Origin: Aestuariivivens insulae
GTDB taxonomy: Bacteria; Bacteroidota; Bacteroidia; Flavobacteriales; Flavobacteriaceae
Assembly: GCF_022662195.1 (NCBI RefSeq)
Contig: NZ_JAKMCS010000014.1
Coordinates: forward strand, 1-64,000
Length of the DNA stretch: 64,000 nucleotides
Direction: 5' to 3'
Shown: one piece after another, positions 56,874 through 64,000 of the stretch
How the letters are laid out: each line of letters starts with the position of its first letter
How positions within the stretch are numbered: the first letter of the stretch is position 1
Translations under genes and position numbers: made by a program
The notes under the pieces: generated by a model
Seen by the model: the letters and a program-made list of their open reading frames with translations, nothing else
Told to the model about the DNA's origin: nothing
The model's database searches: none

Positions 56874-56910
56874 CATAAAAAAAGCTGCTCTCAAAATTGA
56901 AAGCAGCTTT
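56874..56910 (-). terminator. Terminator of the rpmB-rpmG-DUF4295 operon
   Basis: AAAGCTGCT (56881-56889) and AGCAGCTTT (56902-56910) pair over 9 bp. The minus strand continues TTTTTTT. It is 23 nt after the DUF4295 stop. Confidence 0.8.
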
Positions 56911-56933
56911 GTATATATTATAAAGTATATAAC

Positions 56934-57086
56934 TTATTTTTTGTTTAAATAGTCATTTACTAATTCTGGGCTCATAATGGACTCTACAAACATGTAAGCT
57001 CCTGTTTTTGGAGACTTAACCATTTTTATAGCCTTAGTTAATCTTTTAGATCCTGTCTGTAATGATGCTACTGCTTTCTTTGCCAT
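56934..57086 (-). CDS. DUF4295 small basic protein
   Basis: 50 residues, M-A-K-K-A-V-A-S-L-Q-T-G-S-K-R-L-T-K, then K-T-G-A-Y-M-F-V-E and E-L-V-N-D-Y-L-N-K-K. It is the Bacteroidota-specific DUF4295 protein that nearly always sits next to L33 and L28. Its size, basic N-terminus and context suggest a ribosome-associated protein. It starts 6 nt after the rpmG stop. Confidence 0.88.
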   Translation of the reverse strand: MAKKAVASLQTGSKRLTKAIKMVKSPKTGAYMFVESIMSPELVNDYLNKK

Positions 57087-57092
57087 GACTTA

Positions 57093-57275
57093 TTATTTTA
57101 TCTCTTTGTGAACGGTCATACGCTTAAGGATAGGATTAAATTTTTTAATCTCCATTCTATCTGGCGTGTTCTTTTTATTCTTAGTTGTAATGTATCTAGA
57201 TGTTCCTGGTTGTCCAGACTCTTTATGCTCTGTACATTCTAAAATTACCTGTATTCTATTTCCTTTTTTTGCCAT
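57093..57275 (-). CDS. rpmG: 50S ribosomal protein L33
   Basis: 60 residues: [25 protein letters not shown] and H-K-E-I-K. The usual zinc-ribbon C-x-x-C pairs are missing except for one Cys, so this is the zinc-free (C-minus) form. Middle gene of the L28-L33-DUF4295 operon. Confidence 0.95.
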   Translation of the reverse strand: MAKKGNRIQVILECTEHKESGQPGTSRYITTKNKKNTPDRMEIKKFNPILKRMTVHKEIK

Positions 57276-57301
57276 CTTATTTTATTTATTAAATACAGCT
57301 A

Positions 57302-57538
57302 TTATTTTAAAAAGCCTTTTGATTTAGCCTCTTTAATTGCCGCAGAAATACCTATTTTATTGATAGTTTTTAAAGCAGAAGTAGAAACTTTTAAAGTAAT
57401 CCATTTATCTTCTTCTGGAATGTAAAAACGTTTCTTAACTAAATTTGCATCGAACTTGCGTTTAGTTCTATTTAATGCATGAGACACGTTGTTTCCAACC
57501 ATTGCCTTCTTTCCTGTAAGTTCACAAACTCTTGACAT
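57302..57538 (-). CDS. rpmB: 50S ribosomal protein L28
   Basis: 78 residues: C-E-L-T-G-K-K-A-M-V-G-N-N-V-S-H-A, then T-K-R-K-F-D-A-N-L, and I-T-L-K-V-S-T-S-A-L-K-T-I-N-K-I-G. This is full length for L28. First gene of the operon, 26 nt before rpmG, with the clearest promoter in the window upstream. Confidence 0.96.
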   Translation of the reverse strand: MSRVCELTGKKAMVGNNVSHALNRTKRKFDANLVKKRFYIPEEDKWITLKVSTSALKTINKIGISAAIKEAKSKGFLK

Positions 57539-57579
57539 TATTTCTACCTTTAAATTTGTTGTTGTTTAAAAACGAGGTG

Positions 57580-57609
57580 CAAATATACTAATTCTTTAGA
57601 TTATAGCAA
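57580..57609 (-). promoter_or_regulatory. Promoter of the L28-L33 operon
   Basis: On the minus strand TTG (57609-57607), 19 nt, TATATTTG (57587-57580). It matches the flavobacterial TTG-N17-23-TAnnTTTG promoter fully and lies about 41 nt upstream of the rpmB ATG. Confidence 0.65.
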
Positions 57610-57620
57610 TCTAATTTTAA

Positions 57621-58871
57621 TCAATTTTTAAAAATTTCTTTTTGCAACATTTCTAAAGCTTTACTTACCGCTTTGCTAATGACTTTTGCACGATGGCTTC
57701 CAAAGTTAAATACTTCTGAATAAACTACATTTTTTGTTGCTATTGCTATAAAAACAGTTCCCACTTCGGCATTGGAATCGCCTTTTGTTGGCCCTGCATT
57801 ACCTGTGGTCGCTATAGCATAATCGGATTTATATAGCTGTCGTACTTTTTGGGCCATCGCTTCTGCTACTTGGGCACTAACAACGGAATATTCATTAATG
57901 ATTGATTCCGAAACGCCCAAAACATCTATTTTGGATTGTGTAGAATATGTAACCACGCCTCCTTTAAGATACTGTGAGGCTCCTGCTATTGAAGTGAACA
58001 ATTGAGCCAATTTACCTCCAGTACAACTTTCTGCTATCGCTAAGGACTTGCCACGTTTTGTAAGTTGCTTAGCTATAACTGCTTCTTCGTTTCCGTCTTC
58101 ATCTTCAAAACCAAAAAACTCCTTTTCAATTAAAGGCAAAAGTTTTTCTATTTGAAAATCTACTTCTTTCTTAATATTATCGGTCTCAAAACTTTTAGCA
58201 GACAAACGTAGCCTCATTTTACCCAAACTAGGCAAATACGCTAGTTTTATGTGTTTTGGCAAAGCATCTTCCCAAGACGCAATACGATCGGCCAAAGTAC
58301 TTTCTCCCAATCCGTAAACCAATAACGTTTTATGTAAAATAAAAGGACAATGATATTTATCTTTTAATTTTGGAATGACCTGCTGGGAAACGAGTGCTCT
58401 CATCTCGTAAGGCACCCCCGGAAGTGACACAAAGGTTTTATTGTCCTTTTCCAACCACATCCCCGGAGCAGTCCCCAAAACGTTCATGAGTACTTCTGCA
58501 CGTGATGGCACTAAAGCTTGATCTTTATTAACCTGAAGCAATACCTGTCTATTGAACTGCTTCCAAATAGACTCTATATTTTTCAAAACAGCTGCATTTG
58601 GAACTAAGGTATCGTTAAAATATGCTGCAATGGTTTTTTTGGTGATATCATCTTTGGTTGGGCCTAATCCTCCTGTAATTATAATGATATCGGCTCGGCT
58701 TTCTGCTTCTTCTAAGGCTTTTAGAATATGATCTCTATCATCTTGAATAGAAGTGATCTGGTATACCGAAACCCCTATTTTATTAAGTGCTTTGGCTATG
58801 TATGCCGAATTTGTATCAATTACCTGACCTATAAGAAGTTCATCGCCAATGGTAATTATTTCTGCTTGCAT
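57621..58871 (-). CDS. cinA: CinA-family protein (NMN amidase-like)
   Basis: 416 residues: an N-terminal MoCF_biosynth-type domain (I-I-T-I-G-D-E-L-L-I-G-Q-V-I-D-T-N-S, then T-G-G-L-G-P-T-K-D-D) and a C-terminal CinA/PncC domain (A-E-S-C-T-G-G-K-L-A-Q, then A-T-T-G-N-A-G-P-T). In characterised members these are ADP-ribose pyrophosphatase and NMN deamidase activities used in pyridine-nucleotide salvage. Its first base overlaps the last base of the HPt gene. Confidence 0.94.
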   Translation of the reverse strand: MQAEIITIGDELLIGQVIDTNSAYIAKALNKIGVSVYQITSIQDDRDHILKALEEAESRADIIIITGGLGPTKDDITKKTIAAYFNDTLVPNAAVLKNIESIWKQFNRQVLLQVNKDQALVPSRAEVLMNVLGTAPGMWLEKDNKTFVSLPGVPYEMRALVSQQVIPKLKDKYHCPFILHKTLLVYGLGESTLADRIASWEDALPKHIKLAYLPSLGKMRLRLSAKSFETDNIKKEVDFQIEKLLPLIEKEFFGFEDEDGNEEAVIAKQLTKRGKSLAIAESCTGGKLAQLFTSIAGASQYLKGGVVTYSTQSKIDVLGVSESIINEYSVVSAQVAEAMAQKVRQLYKSDYAIATTGNAGPTKGDSNAEVGTVFIAIATKNVVYSEVFNFGSHRAKVISKAVSKALEMLQKEIFKN

Positions 58872-59212
58872 TACAAATTAAAATCGGATTTAATCTCGGC
58901 CAGAGCATTATCTACTGCCGTTGTAACAATGTTGAGTTTTTCGGTAATGTCCATATCTGTTTTGGTAAACTTCCCCCAGTCTTGGACTTCAATTAAATCA
59001 TCAAGAATACCAAGTTCAAATAAGTCTACCGTTGGTTTCATTTTATGGGCAGCCTGGTAAGCTTCTTGGTAGTTTTTATCTGCAACTGCTACCTTTAAAC
59101 GCTCAACATCTTCTGAAACTTCTTCAATAAAAGTTTCAGCCAGAGTTAATATAAAATCTTCATCGTTATCGGCTAATTCCCTTACTCTAAATAATTTGTA
59201 ATGCTGCTCCAT
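58871..59212 (-). CDS. HPt-domain phosphotransfer protein
   Basis: A 113-residue stand-alone histidine phosphotransfer domain: four helices, with His56 in Q-A-A-H-K-M-K-P-T. The usual H-x-L/M-K-G has Pro in place of Gly. It would pass phosphate between hybrid kinases and response regulators, but no two-component genes are in the window. It sits 2 nt after the FAH-family gene and overlaps cinA by one base. Confidence 0.82.
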   Translation of the reverse strand: MEQHYKLFRVRELADNDEDFILTLAETFIEEVSEDVERLKVAVADKNYQEAYQAAHKMKPTVDLFELGILDDLIEVQDWGKFTKTDMDITEKLNIVTTAVDNALAEIKSDFNL

Positions 59213-59214
59213 AG

Positions 59215-59826
59215 TTATTTTACTGTTATTGAAAATAGTTGTCTTTCTTCTATAAACCCAACTAATTTATCATTGGCTTGCACTTTGCCAACGCCTGCTG
59301 GCGTGCCCGTAAAGATAATGTCTCCTATCTTTAAAGTGAAATATTTTGAGATATATTCAATTAATTCATCAATTTTCCAAAGCATATGACTTGTATTTCC
59401 TTTTTGTACAATGGTATTGTTCTTTTTTAAAGAAAATGTAATATCATTAATGTTTTCAAATTCATTTTTGCTAATCCACTGACCTACAACTGCTGCGCCG
59501 TCAAAGGACTTTGCTTTTTCCCAAGGCAGTCCTTTTGCTTTTAATTTAGCCTGAAGATCCCTGGCCGTAAAATCGATACCCAAGCCTATTTCATCATAAT
59601 ATTTATGGGCAAATTTTTTATCTATATACTTACCTATACGATTTATTTTCACCAAGACTTCTACTTCGTGGTGTACATCTTCAGAAAAATCAGGAATAAA
59701 AAACGGTTGCCTTTTTAATAGAATTGCAGTGTCTGGCTTCAAAAAAACAACAGGTTCTTCTGGTTTTTCATTTTCCAGCTCCTCAATATGTTCGGTATAA
59801 TTGCGACCGATGCAAATAATTTTCAC
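59215..59826 (-). CDS. Fumarylacetoacetate hydrolase (FAH) family protein
   Basis: 203 residues, the short FAHD1/YcgM-like form. Motifs: I-C-I-G-R-N-Y, metal ligands in H-H-E-V-E-V-L-V-K-I, G-L-G-I-D-F-T-A-R-D-L-Q, and I-I-F-T-G-T-P-A-G-V-G. Relatives decarboxylate oxaloacetate or hydrolyse acylpyruvates. Which reaction applies is open. It lies 2 nt upstream of the HPt gene and 16 nt after the exonuclease gene. Confidence 0.9.
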   Translation of the reverse strand: MKIICIGRNYTEHIEELENEKPEEPVVFLKPDTAILLKRQPFFIPDFSEDVHHEVEVLVKINRIGKYIDKKFAHKYYDEIGLGIDFTARDLQAKLKAKGLPWEKAKSFDGAAVVGQWISKNEFENINDITFSLKKNNTIVQKGNTSHMLWKIDELIEYISKYFTLKIGDIIFTGTPAGVGKVQANDKLVGFIEERQLFSITVK

Positions 59827-59842
59827 CTCTCCTTAATTTTGG

Positions 59843-60619
59843 TTAGCTCAACTTATTGTTTAAACTTCTTAGCTTTATGGCCGTTAATACTTTTTTAGTG
59901 TACAACGGGAAATCGGCATTTAACAGCCAACCAAAATAGCCTGGTTCTTGTTCCAAAATTTGGGTCACCAATTTACCTTTATGCTTCCCGAACGAAAAAC
60001 ACTCTTCGCCTTTTTTATTATATACGATGAATCCAGCAAAATCTGCAAACTTTTTACGGGAACTAAACTCGGCTAAAAACTTGGCGTCGTTTTCTAAATC
60101 GTCGTATTTAGCTATTTGCGCTTTTAACACTTCATAAGTTGCCATTGTATCGGCTTCGGCACTATGGGCATCGTCTAAATTTTTATCGCAATAAAACTTA
60201 TAGGCTGCACTTAATGTACGTTGCTCCTTTTTATGAAAAATGGTCTGCACATCAATGGTCAATGTGTTTTTCATGTCGAAATCCAAATCTGCCCGTAACA
60301 TTTCCTCTGCCAAAAGCGGAATATCGAACCTATTGGAATTGAACCCACCCAAGTCGGCATCTTTAATTAAATTATGTACCTCTTTAGCTATTTCCTTAAA
60401 GGTTGGCTTATCTGCCACATCGGCGTCGCTTATGCCATGTATAGCCGTAACCTCACTTGGAATTGGCATTTCTGGATTTACCAACCAACGATGACTTTCC
60501 TCCTTACCATTGGGATGCACTTTTAAAACAGCGATTTCAACAACGCGATCTGAAGTAATGTTTACGCCAGTAGTCTCTAAATCGAAAAAACAGATGGGCT
60601 TTGAGAGATTTAATTGCAT
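59843..60619 (-). CDS. DnaQ-like 3'-5' exonuclease with DUF3820-like tail
   Basis: 258 residues. The DEDDh exonuclease domain (about 1-170) has F-F-D-L-E-T-T-G (Asp13, Glu15), G-F-N-S-N-R-F-D and the final D-D-A-H-S-A-E-A-D-T. The C-terminal ~65 residues (F-S-F-G-K-H-K-G-K, P-G-Y-F-G-W-L-L-N-A-D-F-P) match the DUF3820 pattern of the protein at 43178-43414. It may proofread or repair DNA, or process RNA. It starts the exonuclease-FAH-HPt-cinA run. Confidence 0.9.
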   Translation of the reverse strand: MQLNLSKPICFFDLETTGVNITSDRVVEIAVLKVHPNGKEESHRWLVNPEMPIPSEVTAIHGISDADVADKPTFKEIAKEVHNLIKDADLGGFNSNRFDIPLLAEEMLRADLDFDMKNTLTIDVQTIFHKKEQRTLSAAYKFYCDKNLDDAHSAEADTMATYEVLKAQIAKYDDLENDAKFLAEFSSRKKFADFAGFIVYNKKGEECFSFGKHKGKLVTQILEQEPGYFGWLLNADFPLYTKKVLTAIKLRSLNNKLS

Positions 60620-60697
60620 GGATTCTTTTTTTGGATTGTAAAGATACTAATCTCAAAAGTCTAACAAAGAAGGGGACGTAAACTTTTTATAATTGAT

Positions 60698-60727
60698 TAA
60701 AAAAACCAACCGTTTTTTGGGTTGGTT
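60698..60727 (-). terminator. Terminator of the E2 acyltransferase gene
   Basis: AACCAACC (60704-60711) and GGTTGGTT (60720-60727) form an 8-bp stem. The minus strand then has TTTTTT. It is 22 nt after the E2 stop. Confidence 0.8.
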
Positions 60728-60749
60728 CTTTTGTATCTTCTTTTTTCTT

Positions 60750-62066
60750 TTATATTTCTCTGTTAACGTCCCAGGCCTCTAAGTAATCTTTAACAGCCTT
60801 AACAAACTGTCCGCCCAAGGCACCATTAACAACACGATGGTCGTAAGAATGGGACAAAAACATTCTGTAACGGATACCTATAAAATCGCCCTCTGGCGTT
60901 TCTATTACTGCTGGCACCTTACGTATAGCCCCTAAAGCTAAAATCCCTACTTGAGGCTGGTTGATTATAGGCGTCCCCATAATACTACCAAACGTTCCTA
61001 CATTGGTAACGGTATATGTTCCTCCTTGAACTTCATCTGGTTTTAATTGGTTTAAGCGTGCCCTATTGGCTAAATCGTTAACTTGCTTGGTCATACCTAC
61101 CAAATTCAACTGATCTGCATTTTTTATAACAGGCACTATTAAATTACCATCGGGCAAGGCTGCTGCCATACCTAAATTAATGTTTTTCTTTTTTATGATA
61201 GTATCCCCTTGAACGGAAATGTTAATCATTGGGAAATCGCGCAATGCTTTAGCAATGGCCTCCATAAAAATAGGCGTAAAGGTTAGGTTCTCTCCTTCGC
61301 GTTTCATAAAGGCATCCTTAACCTTCTTTCTCCAATTCCAGATATTGGTAACATCGGCCTCTATAAAACTCTGTACATGGGCAGAGGTTTGCACAGACTC
61401 TACCATATGATGGGCAATAAGTTTCCCCATTCTGGACATCTCTATAATTTCATCACCACCACTTGAAACCACTGGAGCTGCTGATGCTTTAGTCTCTTGA
61501 ATTGGTATAGCTGGCGTTGTAACCTTTGGTTCTGGCTGGCTAACTTGAGTTCCGCTTCCCCTATTCTCTATATAATCTAAAATATCATTTTTAGTCACAC
61601 GACCATCCTTCCCAGTTCCTACTAGAACATCTAGTTCTTCTTGGGATACACCTTCTTCTTTGGCTATGTTTCTAACGAGTGGTGAATAAAAACGTGTTTC
61701 GCTTGAAGCTATTACTGGAGCCGCTGTTTCCTTAGCAACAGTAATAGTTTGTTCCACCTCTTCAACAGCTTGATTAGCTTCAACACTTTCTGTTTCACTT
61801 GATGATGTTTCAGGAATATCTTCACCTTCAGTCTCAATAACAGCCAAAACAGCCCCAACTTCAACCACATCGTCTACATTAAAACGCTTTTCGACCAAAA
61901 CACCTTCTACTTCGCTTGGCACTTCACTATCCACTTTATCTGTAGCGATTTCTACTACTGCCTCATCTAACTCTATAGTATCCCCTACTTCTTTTAACCA
62001 TGAGGTTATGGTTGCTTCTGCAACACTCTCTCCCATTTTTGGTAACCTAAGTTCAAACTTTGCCAT
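60750..62066 (-). CDS. 2-oxo acid dehydrogenase E2 (dihydrolipoamide acyltransferase)
   Basis: 438 residues. One lipoyl domain (1-80) has Lys44 in E-I-A-T-D-K-V-D-S-E-V. A peripheral-subunit-binding domain lies at about 132-170 (S-P-L-V-R-N-I-A-K-E-E-G-V). Flexible Ala/Pro linkers and the catalytic domain follow, ending with H-S-Y-D-H-R-V-V-N-G-A. The sequence resembles branched-chain E2 as much as pyruvate E2, and no E1 or E3 gene is adjacent, so the complex is left open. Confidence 0.92.
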   Translation of the reverse strand: MAKFELRLPKMGESVAEATITSWLKEVGDTIELDEAVVEIATDKVDSEVPSEVEGVLVEKRFNVDDVVEVGAVLAVIETEGEDIPETSSSETESVEANQAVEEVEQTITVAKETAAPVIASSETRFYSPLVRNIAKEEGVSQEELDVLVGTGKDGRVTKNDILDYIENRGSGTQVSQPEPKVTTPAIPIQETKASAAPVVSSGGDEIIEMSRMGKLIAHHMVESVQTSAHVQSFIEADVTNIWNWRKKVKDAFMKREGENLTFTPIFMEAIAKALRDFPMINISVQGDTIIKKKNINLGMAAALPDGNLIVPVIKNADQLNLVGMTKQVNDLANRARLNQLKPDEVQGGTYTVTNVGTFGSIMGTPIINQPQVGILALGAIRKVPAVIETPEGDFIGIRYRMFLSHSYDHRVVNGALGGQFVKAVKDYLEAWDVNREI

Positions 62067-62103
62067 ATGTTTAACGTAATGCTCGTTTTTTTAATTTCGT
62101 TTG

Positions 62104-62111
62104 CAAAATTA
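62104..62111 (-). promoter_or_regulatory. -7 promoter element of the E2 gene
   Basis: Minus-strand TAATTTTG matches TAnnTTTG and lies 37 nt before the E2 start. The -33 element is unclear. Confidence 0.35.
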
Positions 62112-62174
62112 ACAAAAAAACAGCGATTTCTTTTTATTATTCTTTACAAATACTTTACACTTAAAACTTAACAC

Positions 62175-62798
62175 TTAGTCACACCTCACAACTTCATATT
62201 GAATATCAAGAGATTGCAATGTTTTTTCAAAATGCTTATCTGGATTAATAATAATGTTCTTTTTTGATATTTTAATCAATGATAAATCATCAATGTGATC
62301 TGTTATAAAAAGATCGATGGTGCCTAATCCTTTAGTTTTTAAATAACTTACAACATTTTTCTTTTTATTTTCTTTAGAATTTTCAAATCTTAATAAATGT
62401 CTAGAATATGGGTTTTCCGTAGCTATGCAGGCATCGAATTTATGATCCTTAGCAATTATTTTTGAATAGCAAGCAGGGGCCGCTGTGGCTAAAATCTTCA
62501 AATTGTATTCTTCATTGTACAACTTAGAAATATCTCTTTTGTACCCTCCAATACTCTCAACAAATTCAACATTATCCAGATAAGACTTATTCTTTATTGA
62601 ACCTAAAACATTGTATTTCAACCTAGAATGACTTATAATCTTTAACATCCTAAAAGTCATAAATAGTAATATTCGAAAAGTCAACAATAAATCTAAACTC
62701 TTGGCACTACGCGTTAACAAGTATTTAACAAACTGATGAAACGTATTGGTAGCATAGAGGGTTCCATCCAAATCAATCACTAAAACTTTATTGTTCAA
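62175..62798 (-). CDS. HAD-family hydrolase in a polysaccharide-type locus
   Basis: 207 residues. Motif I V-I-D-L-D-G-T-L-Y gives Asp9 and Asp11. Motif II is in L-A-T-A-A-P, motif III is a Lys in K-E-N-K-K-K-N, and motif IV F-I-T-D-H-I-D-D. The helical cap (about 15-90) carries basic and hydrophobic residues. It probably removes phosphate from a small molecule or lipid-linked product. It overlaps the phosphoribosyltransferase gene by 11 nt, so the two likely act in sequence. Confidence 0.82.
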   Translation of the reverse strand: MNNKVLVIDLDGTLYATNTFHQFVKYLLTRSAKSLDLLLTFRILLFMTFRMLKIISHSRLKYNVLGSIKNKSYLDNVEFVESIGGYKRDISKLYNEEYNLKILATAAPACYSKIIAKDHKFDACIATENPYSRHLLRFENSKENKKKNVVSYLKTKGLGTIDLFITDHIDDLSLIKISKKNIIINPDKHFEKTLQSLDIQYEVVRCD

Positions 62799-63375
62799 AA
62801 TCTTTTCCTTTATAATCCTTTGACCACGGAAATCTAACTAAAACATTCTTGAATATATAGAAATCTGGTTTAATAATTGATTCCTCCAAAGTCCATGATA
62901 AAACGGCTATTTTAATATTGGCTTCTGGAAACTGTTCCTCTAAATTATTTTTCACTAAATGCATAGTCCTTCCAGTATCTATAGCATCATCAACAATCAA
63001 TATATTTTCAATCTCAATACTTGGAGCTGCATTTATCTTAACGGTTAGTTTAGATAATTCATCTAAATTCATTTTGCTTATTGAAGCCAAAGCTTTTTTA
63101 GACTCATACCTTCTTAAATAATTTAAAATTGAATATGGTAAAATCCTTAGTAATACTCTAAAAATAGCATTTTGCTTTATTTGCTCTCTCCTTCTTTGAA
63201 TTCTAACAGAGTAAAAATCTGTTTTACTAAACTTATTTTTTGCCTTAAGCAGATTTCCCAAATGAGCTCCAGCATTTTCTATTTGCACTACGATATCTGG
63301 GTCGATATCTATTTTTGCAGACAGCGCATCTAGTTCTTCCTGAAAACCAGAGTTATTAAGTGTTTTTACTTTCAC
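62788..63375 (-). CDS. Type I phosphoribosyltransferase-fold protein
   Basis: 195 residues. The PRPP-binding signature I-L-I-V-D-D-A-I-D-T-G-R-T lies at 125-137. The N-terminal half is unlike known purine or pyrimidine transferases. It sits between a glycosyltransferase (4-nt overlap) and a HAD phosphatase (11-nt overlap). A role in adding or making a ribose-containing surface sugar is an inference from context only; a salvage enzyme in an unusual place is the alternative. Confidence 0.8.
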   Translation of the reverse strand: MKVKTLNNSGFQEELDALSAKIDIDPDIVVQIENAGAHLGNLLKAKNKFSKTDFYSVRIQRRREQIKQNAIFRVLLRILPYSILNYLRRYESKKALASISKMNLDELSKLTVKINAAPSIEIENILIVDDAIDTGRTMHLVKNNLEEQFPEANIKIAVLSWTLEESIIKPDFYIFKNVLVRFPWSKDYKGKDFEQ

Positions 63376-64000
63376 TTATAAAAGACTTTTTTCTTCAACA
63401 AGATTAAAAAAGACTGGGGCATAATAAATGTTATTAGAGCCCTAAGAACTCCAATAGTTGCAATGATAGTAAAATTATATTCGTTTAATAATAATTTTAT
63501 CCTGCTTTTTGTTTGAGCTTTTCTGTTTTTTGTGGACACGCCTTTAGATGTCATCTCACATTCCATTAAAATTTTTGTAATGTTTGTTGCCTTATAGTTT
63601 TTTAAAATATTAAAAAAATAAGCATGATCTTCTAAAGCGGGATAATCCTCTGAATAAACACCTACCTCCTTTACAACCTCAACCCTATACATGACTGCTG
63701 AATGTACAAACGGATTATACAAATGTATCACCTGCTTTAGCCTTTTATGATAAGCAGGTGGTTTAAAATCAAACTGTTTATGTCTTTCTATATCAACAAA
63801 CCTAACCCAACTTCCTACCAAGCCAACATCTTTACTATTTGTCAGTACTTCCTTTTGTTGTTTAAATCTGTTACTTAAACAAATATCGCCAGCGTCTATC
63901 CTTGCTATAAAGTCATACCTGTTTAAACCAATAATATGCTCCAATCCTTTATTAAGTGTCTTTACAATCCCTAAATTAACTCCATTAACAAGCAAAAGAA
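63372..64000 (-). CDS. GT2-family glycosyltransferase, N-terminus off the window
   Basis: The last ~209 codons of a family 2 glycosyltransferase; the frame is open to the window edge. Visible are N-L-G-I-V-K-T-L-N-K-G-L, the D-x-D-like D-F-I-A-R-I-D-A-G-D-I motif, H-S-A-V-M-Y-R and L-E-D-H-A-Y-F-F as acceptor-site motifs, and a hydrophobic C-terminal segment. It probably acts on a lipid-linked glycan at the inner membrane. The 4-nt overlap with the next gene indicates one operon that continues outside the window. Confidence 0.88.
   Translation of the reverse strand, partial: LLLVNGVNLGIVKTLNKGLEHIIGLNRYDFIARIDAGDICLSNRFKQQKEVLTNSKDVGLVGSWVRFVDIERHKQFDFKPPAYHKRLKQVIHLYNPFVHSAVMYRVEVVKEVGVYSEDYPALEDHAYFFNILKNYKATNITKILMECEMTSKGVSTKNRKAQTKSRIKLLLNEYNFTIIATIGVLRALITFIMPQSFLILLKKKVFYK

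Overview
This 64 kb window is a stretch of chromosome from a member of the Bacteroidota, most likely a marine-type Flavobacteriaceae. The evidence is the low G+C content, a SusC/SusD pair, three ECF sigma/anti-sigma modules, a type IX secretion sorting tail, bacillithiol synthesis (bshC), the Bacteroidota-specific DUF4295 gene beside L33/L28, and promoters of the form TTG-N19-21-TAnnTTTG. No rRNA, complete tRNA, transposase, prophage or CRISPR array is visible.

Layout. 1-551: two tandem 355-bp units, each a small GIY-YIG gene followed by a tRNA acceptor/T-arm-like hairpin; the first is cut by the window edge. 730-7796: queE on the minus strand, then a plus-strand run (HerA-like ATPase, lipoprotein, YitT, cupin, alpha/beta hydrolase, rluF, VOC protein), then a YwaF-like membrane protein. 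7964-15364: an uptake locus read on the minus strand as ECF sigma, FecR, SusC with an STN domain, SusD, without glycan-degrading enzymes. 15735-18417: folD, a frameshifted four-helix-bundle gene, ffh. 18760-24614: a second cell-surface signalling unit (sigma, FecR, STN TonB receptor) with a divergent repeat-built lipoprotein. 24838-27484: a third sigma/anti-sigma pair with a signal-peptide protein containing a charged helical repeat.

27770-43162: mainly housekeeping and envelope genes (DUF2911, meaB, PAP2 phosphatase, MATE pump, beta-propeller protein, nitronate monooxygenase-like flavoprotein, T9SS subtilase, mnmA, MORN-repeat protein, yidC, pyrG, PHP lipoprotein). 43178-53713: DUF3820 and DUF922 proteins, a LysM/periplasmic-binding protein, guaA, a PLP decarboxylase, a thioredoxin-like lipoprotein, bshC, a CarboxypepD_reg protein. 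53900-62066: rimO, SRPBCC, ftsY, DUF4295-rpmG-rpmB, cinA, an HPt protein, an FAH protein, an exonuclease and an E2 acyltransferase. 62175-64000: the edge of a probable surface-polysaccharide locus (HAD phosphatase, phosphoribosyltransferase, GT2).

How parts work together. The strongest regulatory observation is one bipartite motif, GGTAGGAA-N15-TGTTWTAT, upstream of both the repeat lipoprotein and the second fecR. It implies one ECF regulon joining the lipoprotein to the TonB receptor. The first locus has a different bipartite site (TGTCC-N15-TGTCC) before its fecR, and its fecR-susC spacer carries two terminator-like hairpins facing the wrong way for the operon, which suggests an antisense RNA. 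The GIY-YIG/minihelix tandem repeat at the left edge is the most unusual DNA structure in the window.
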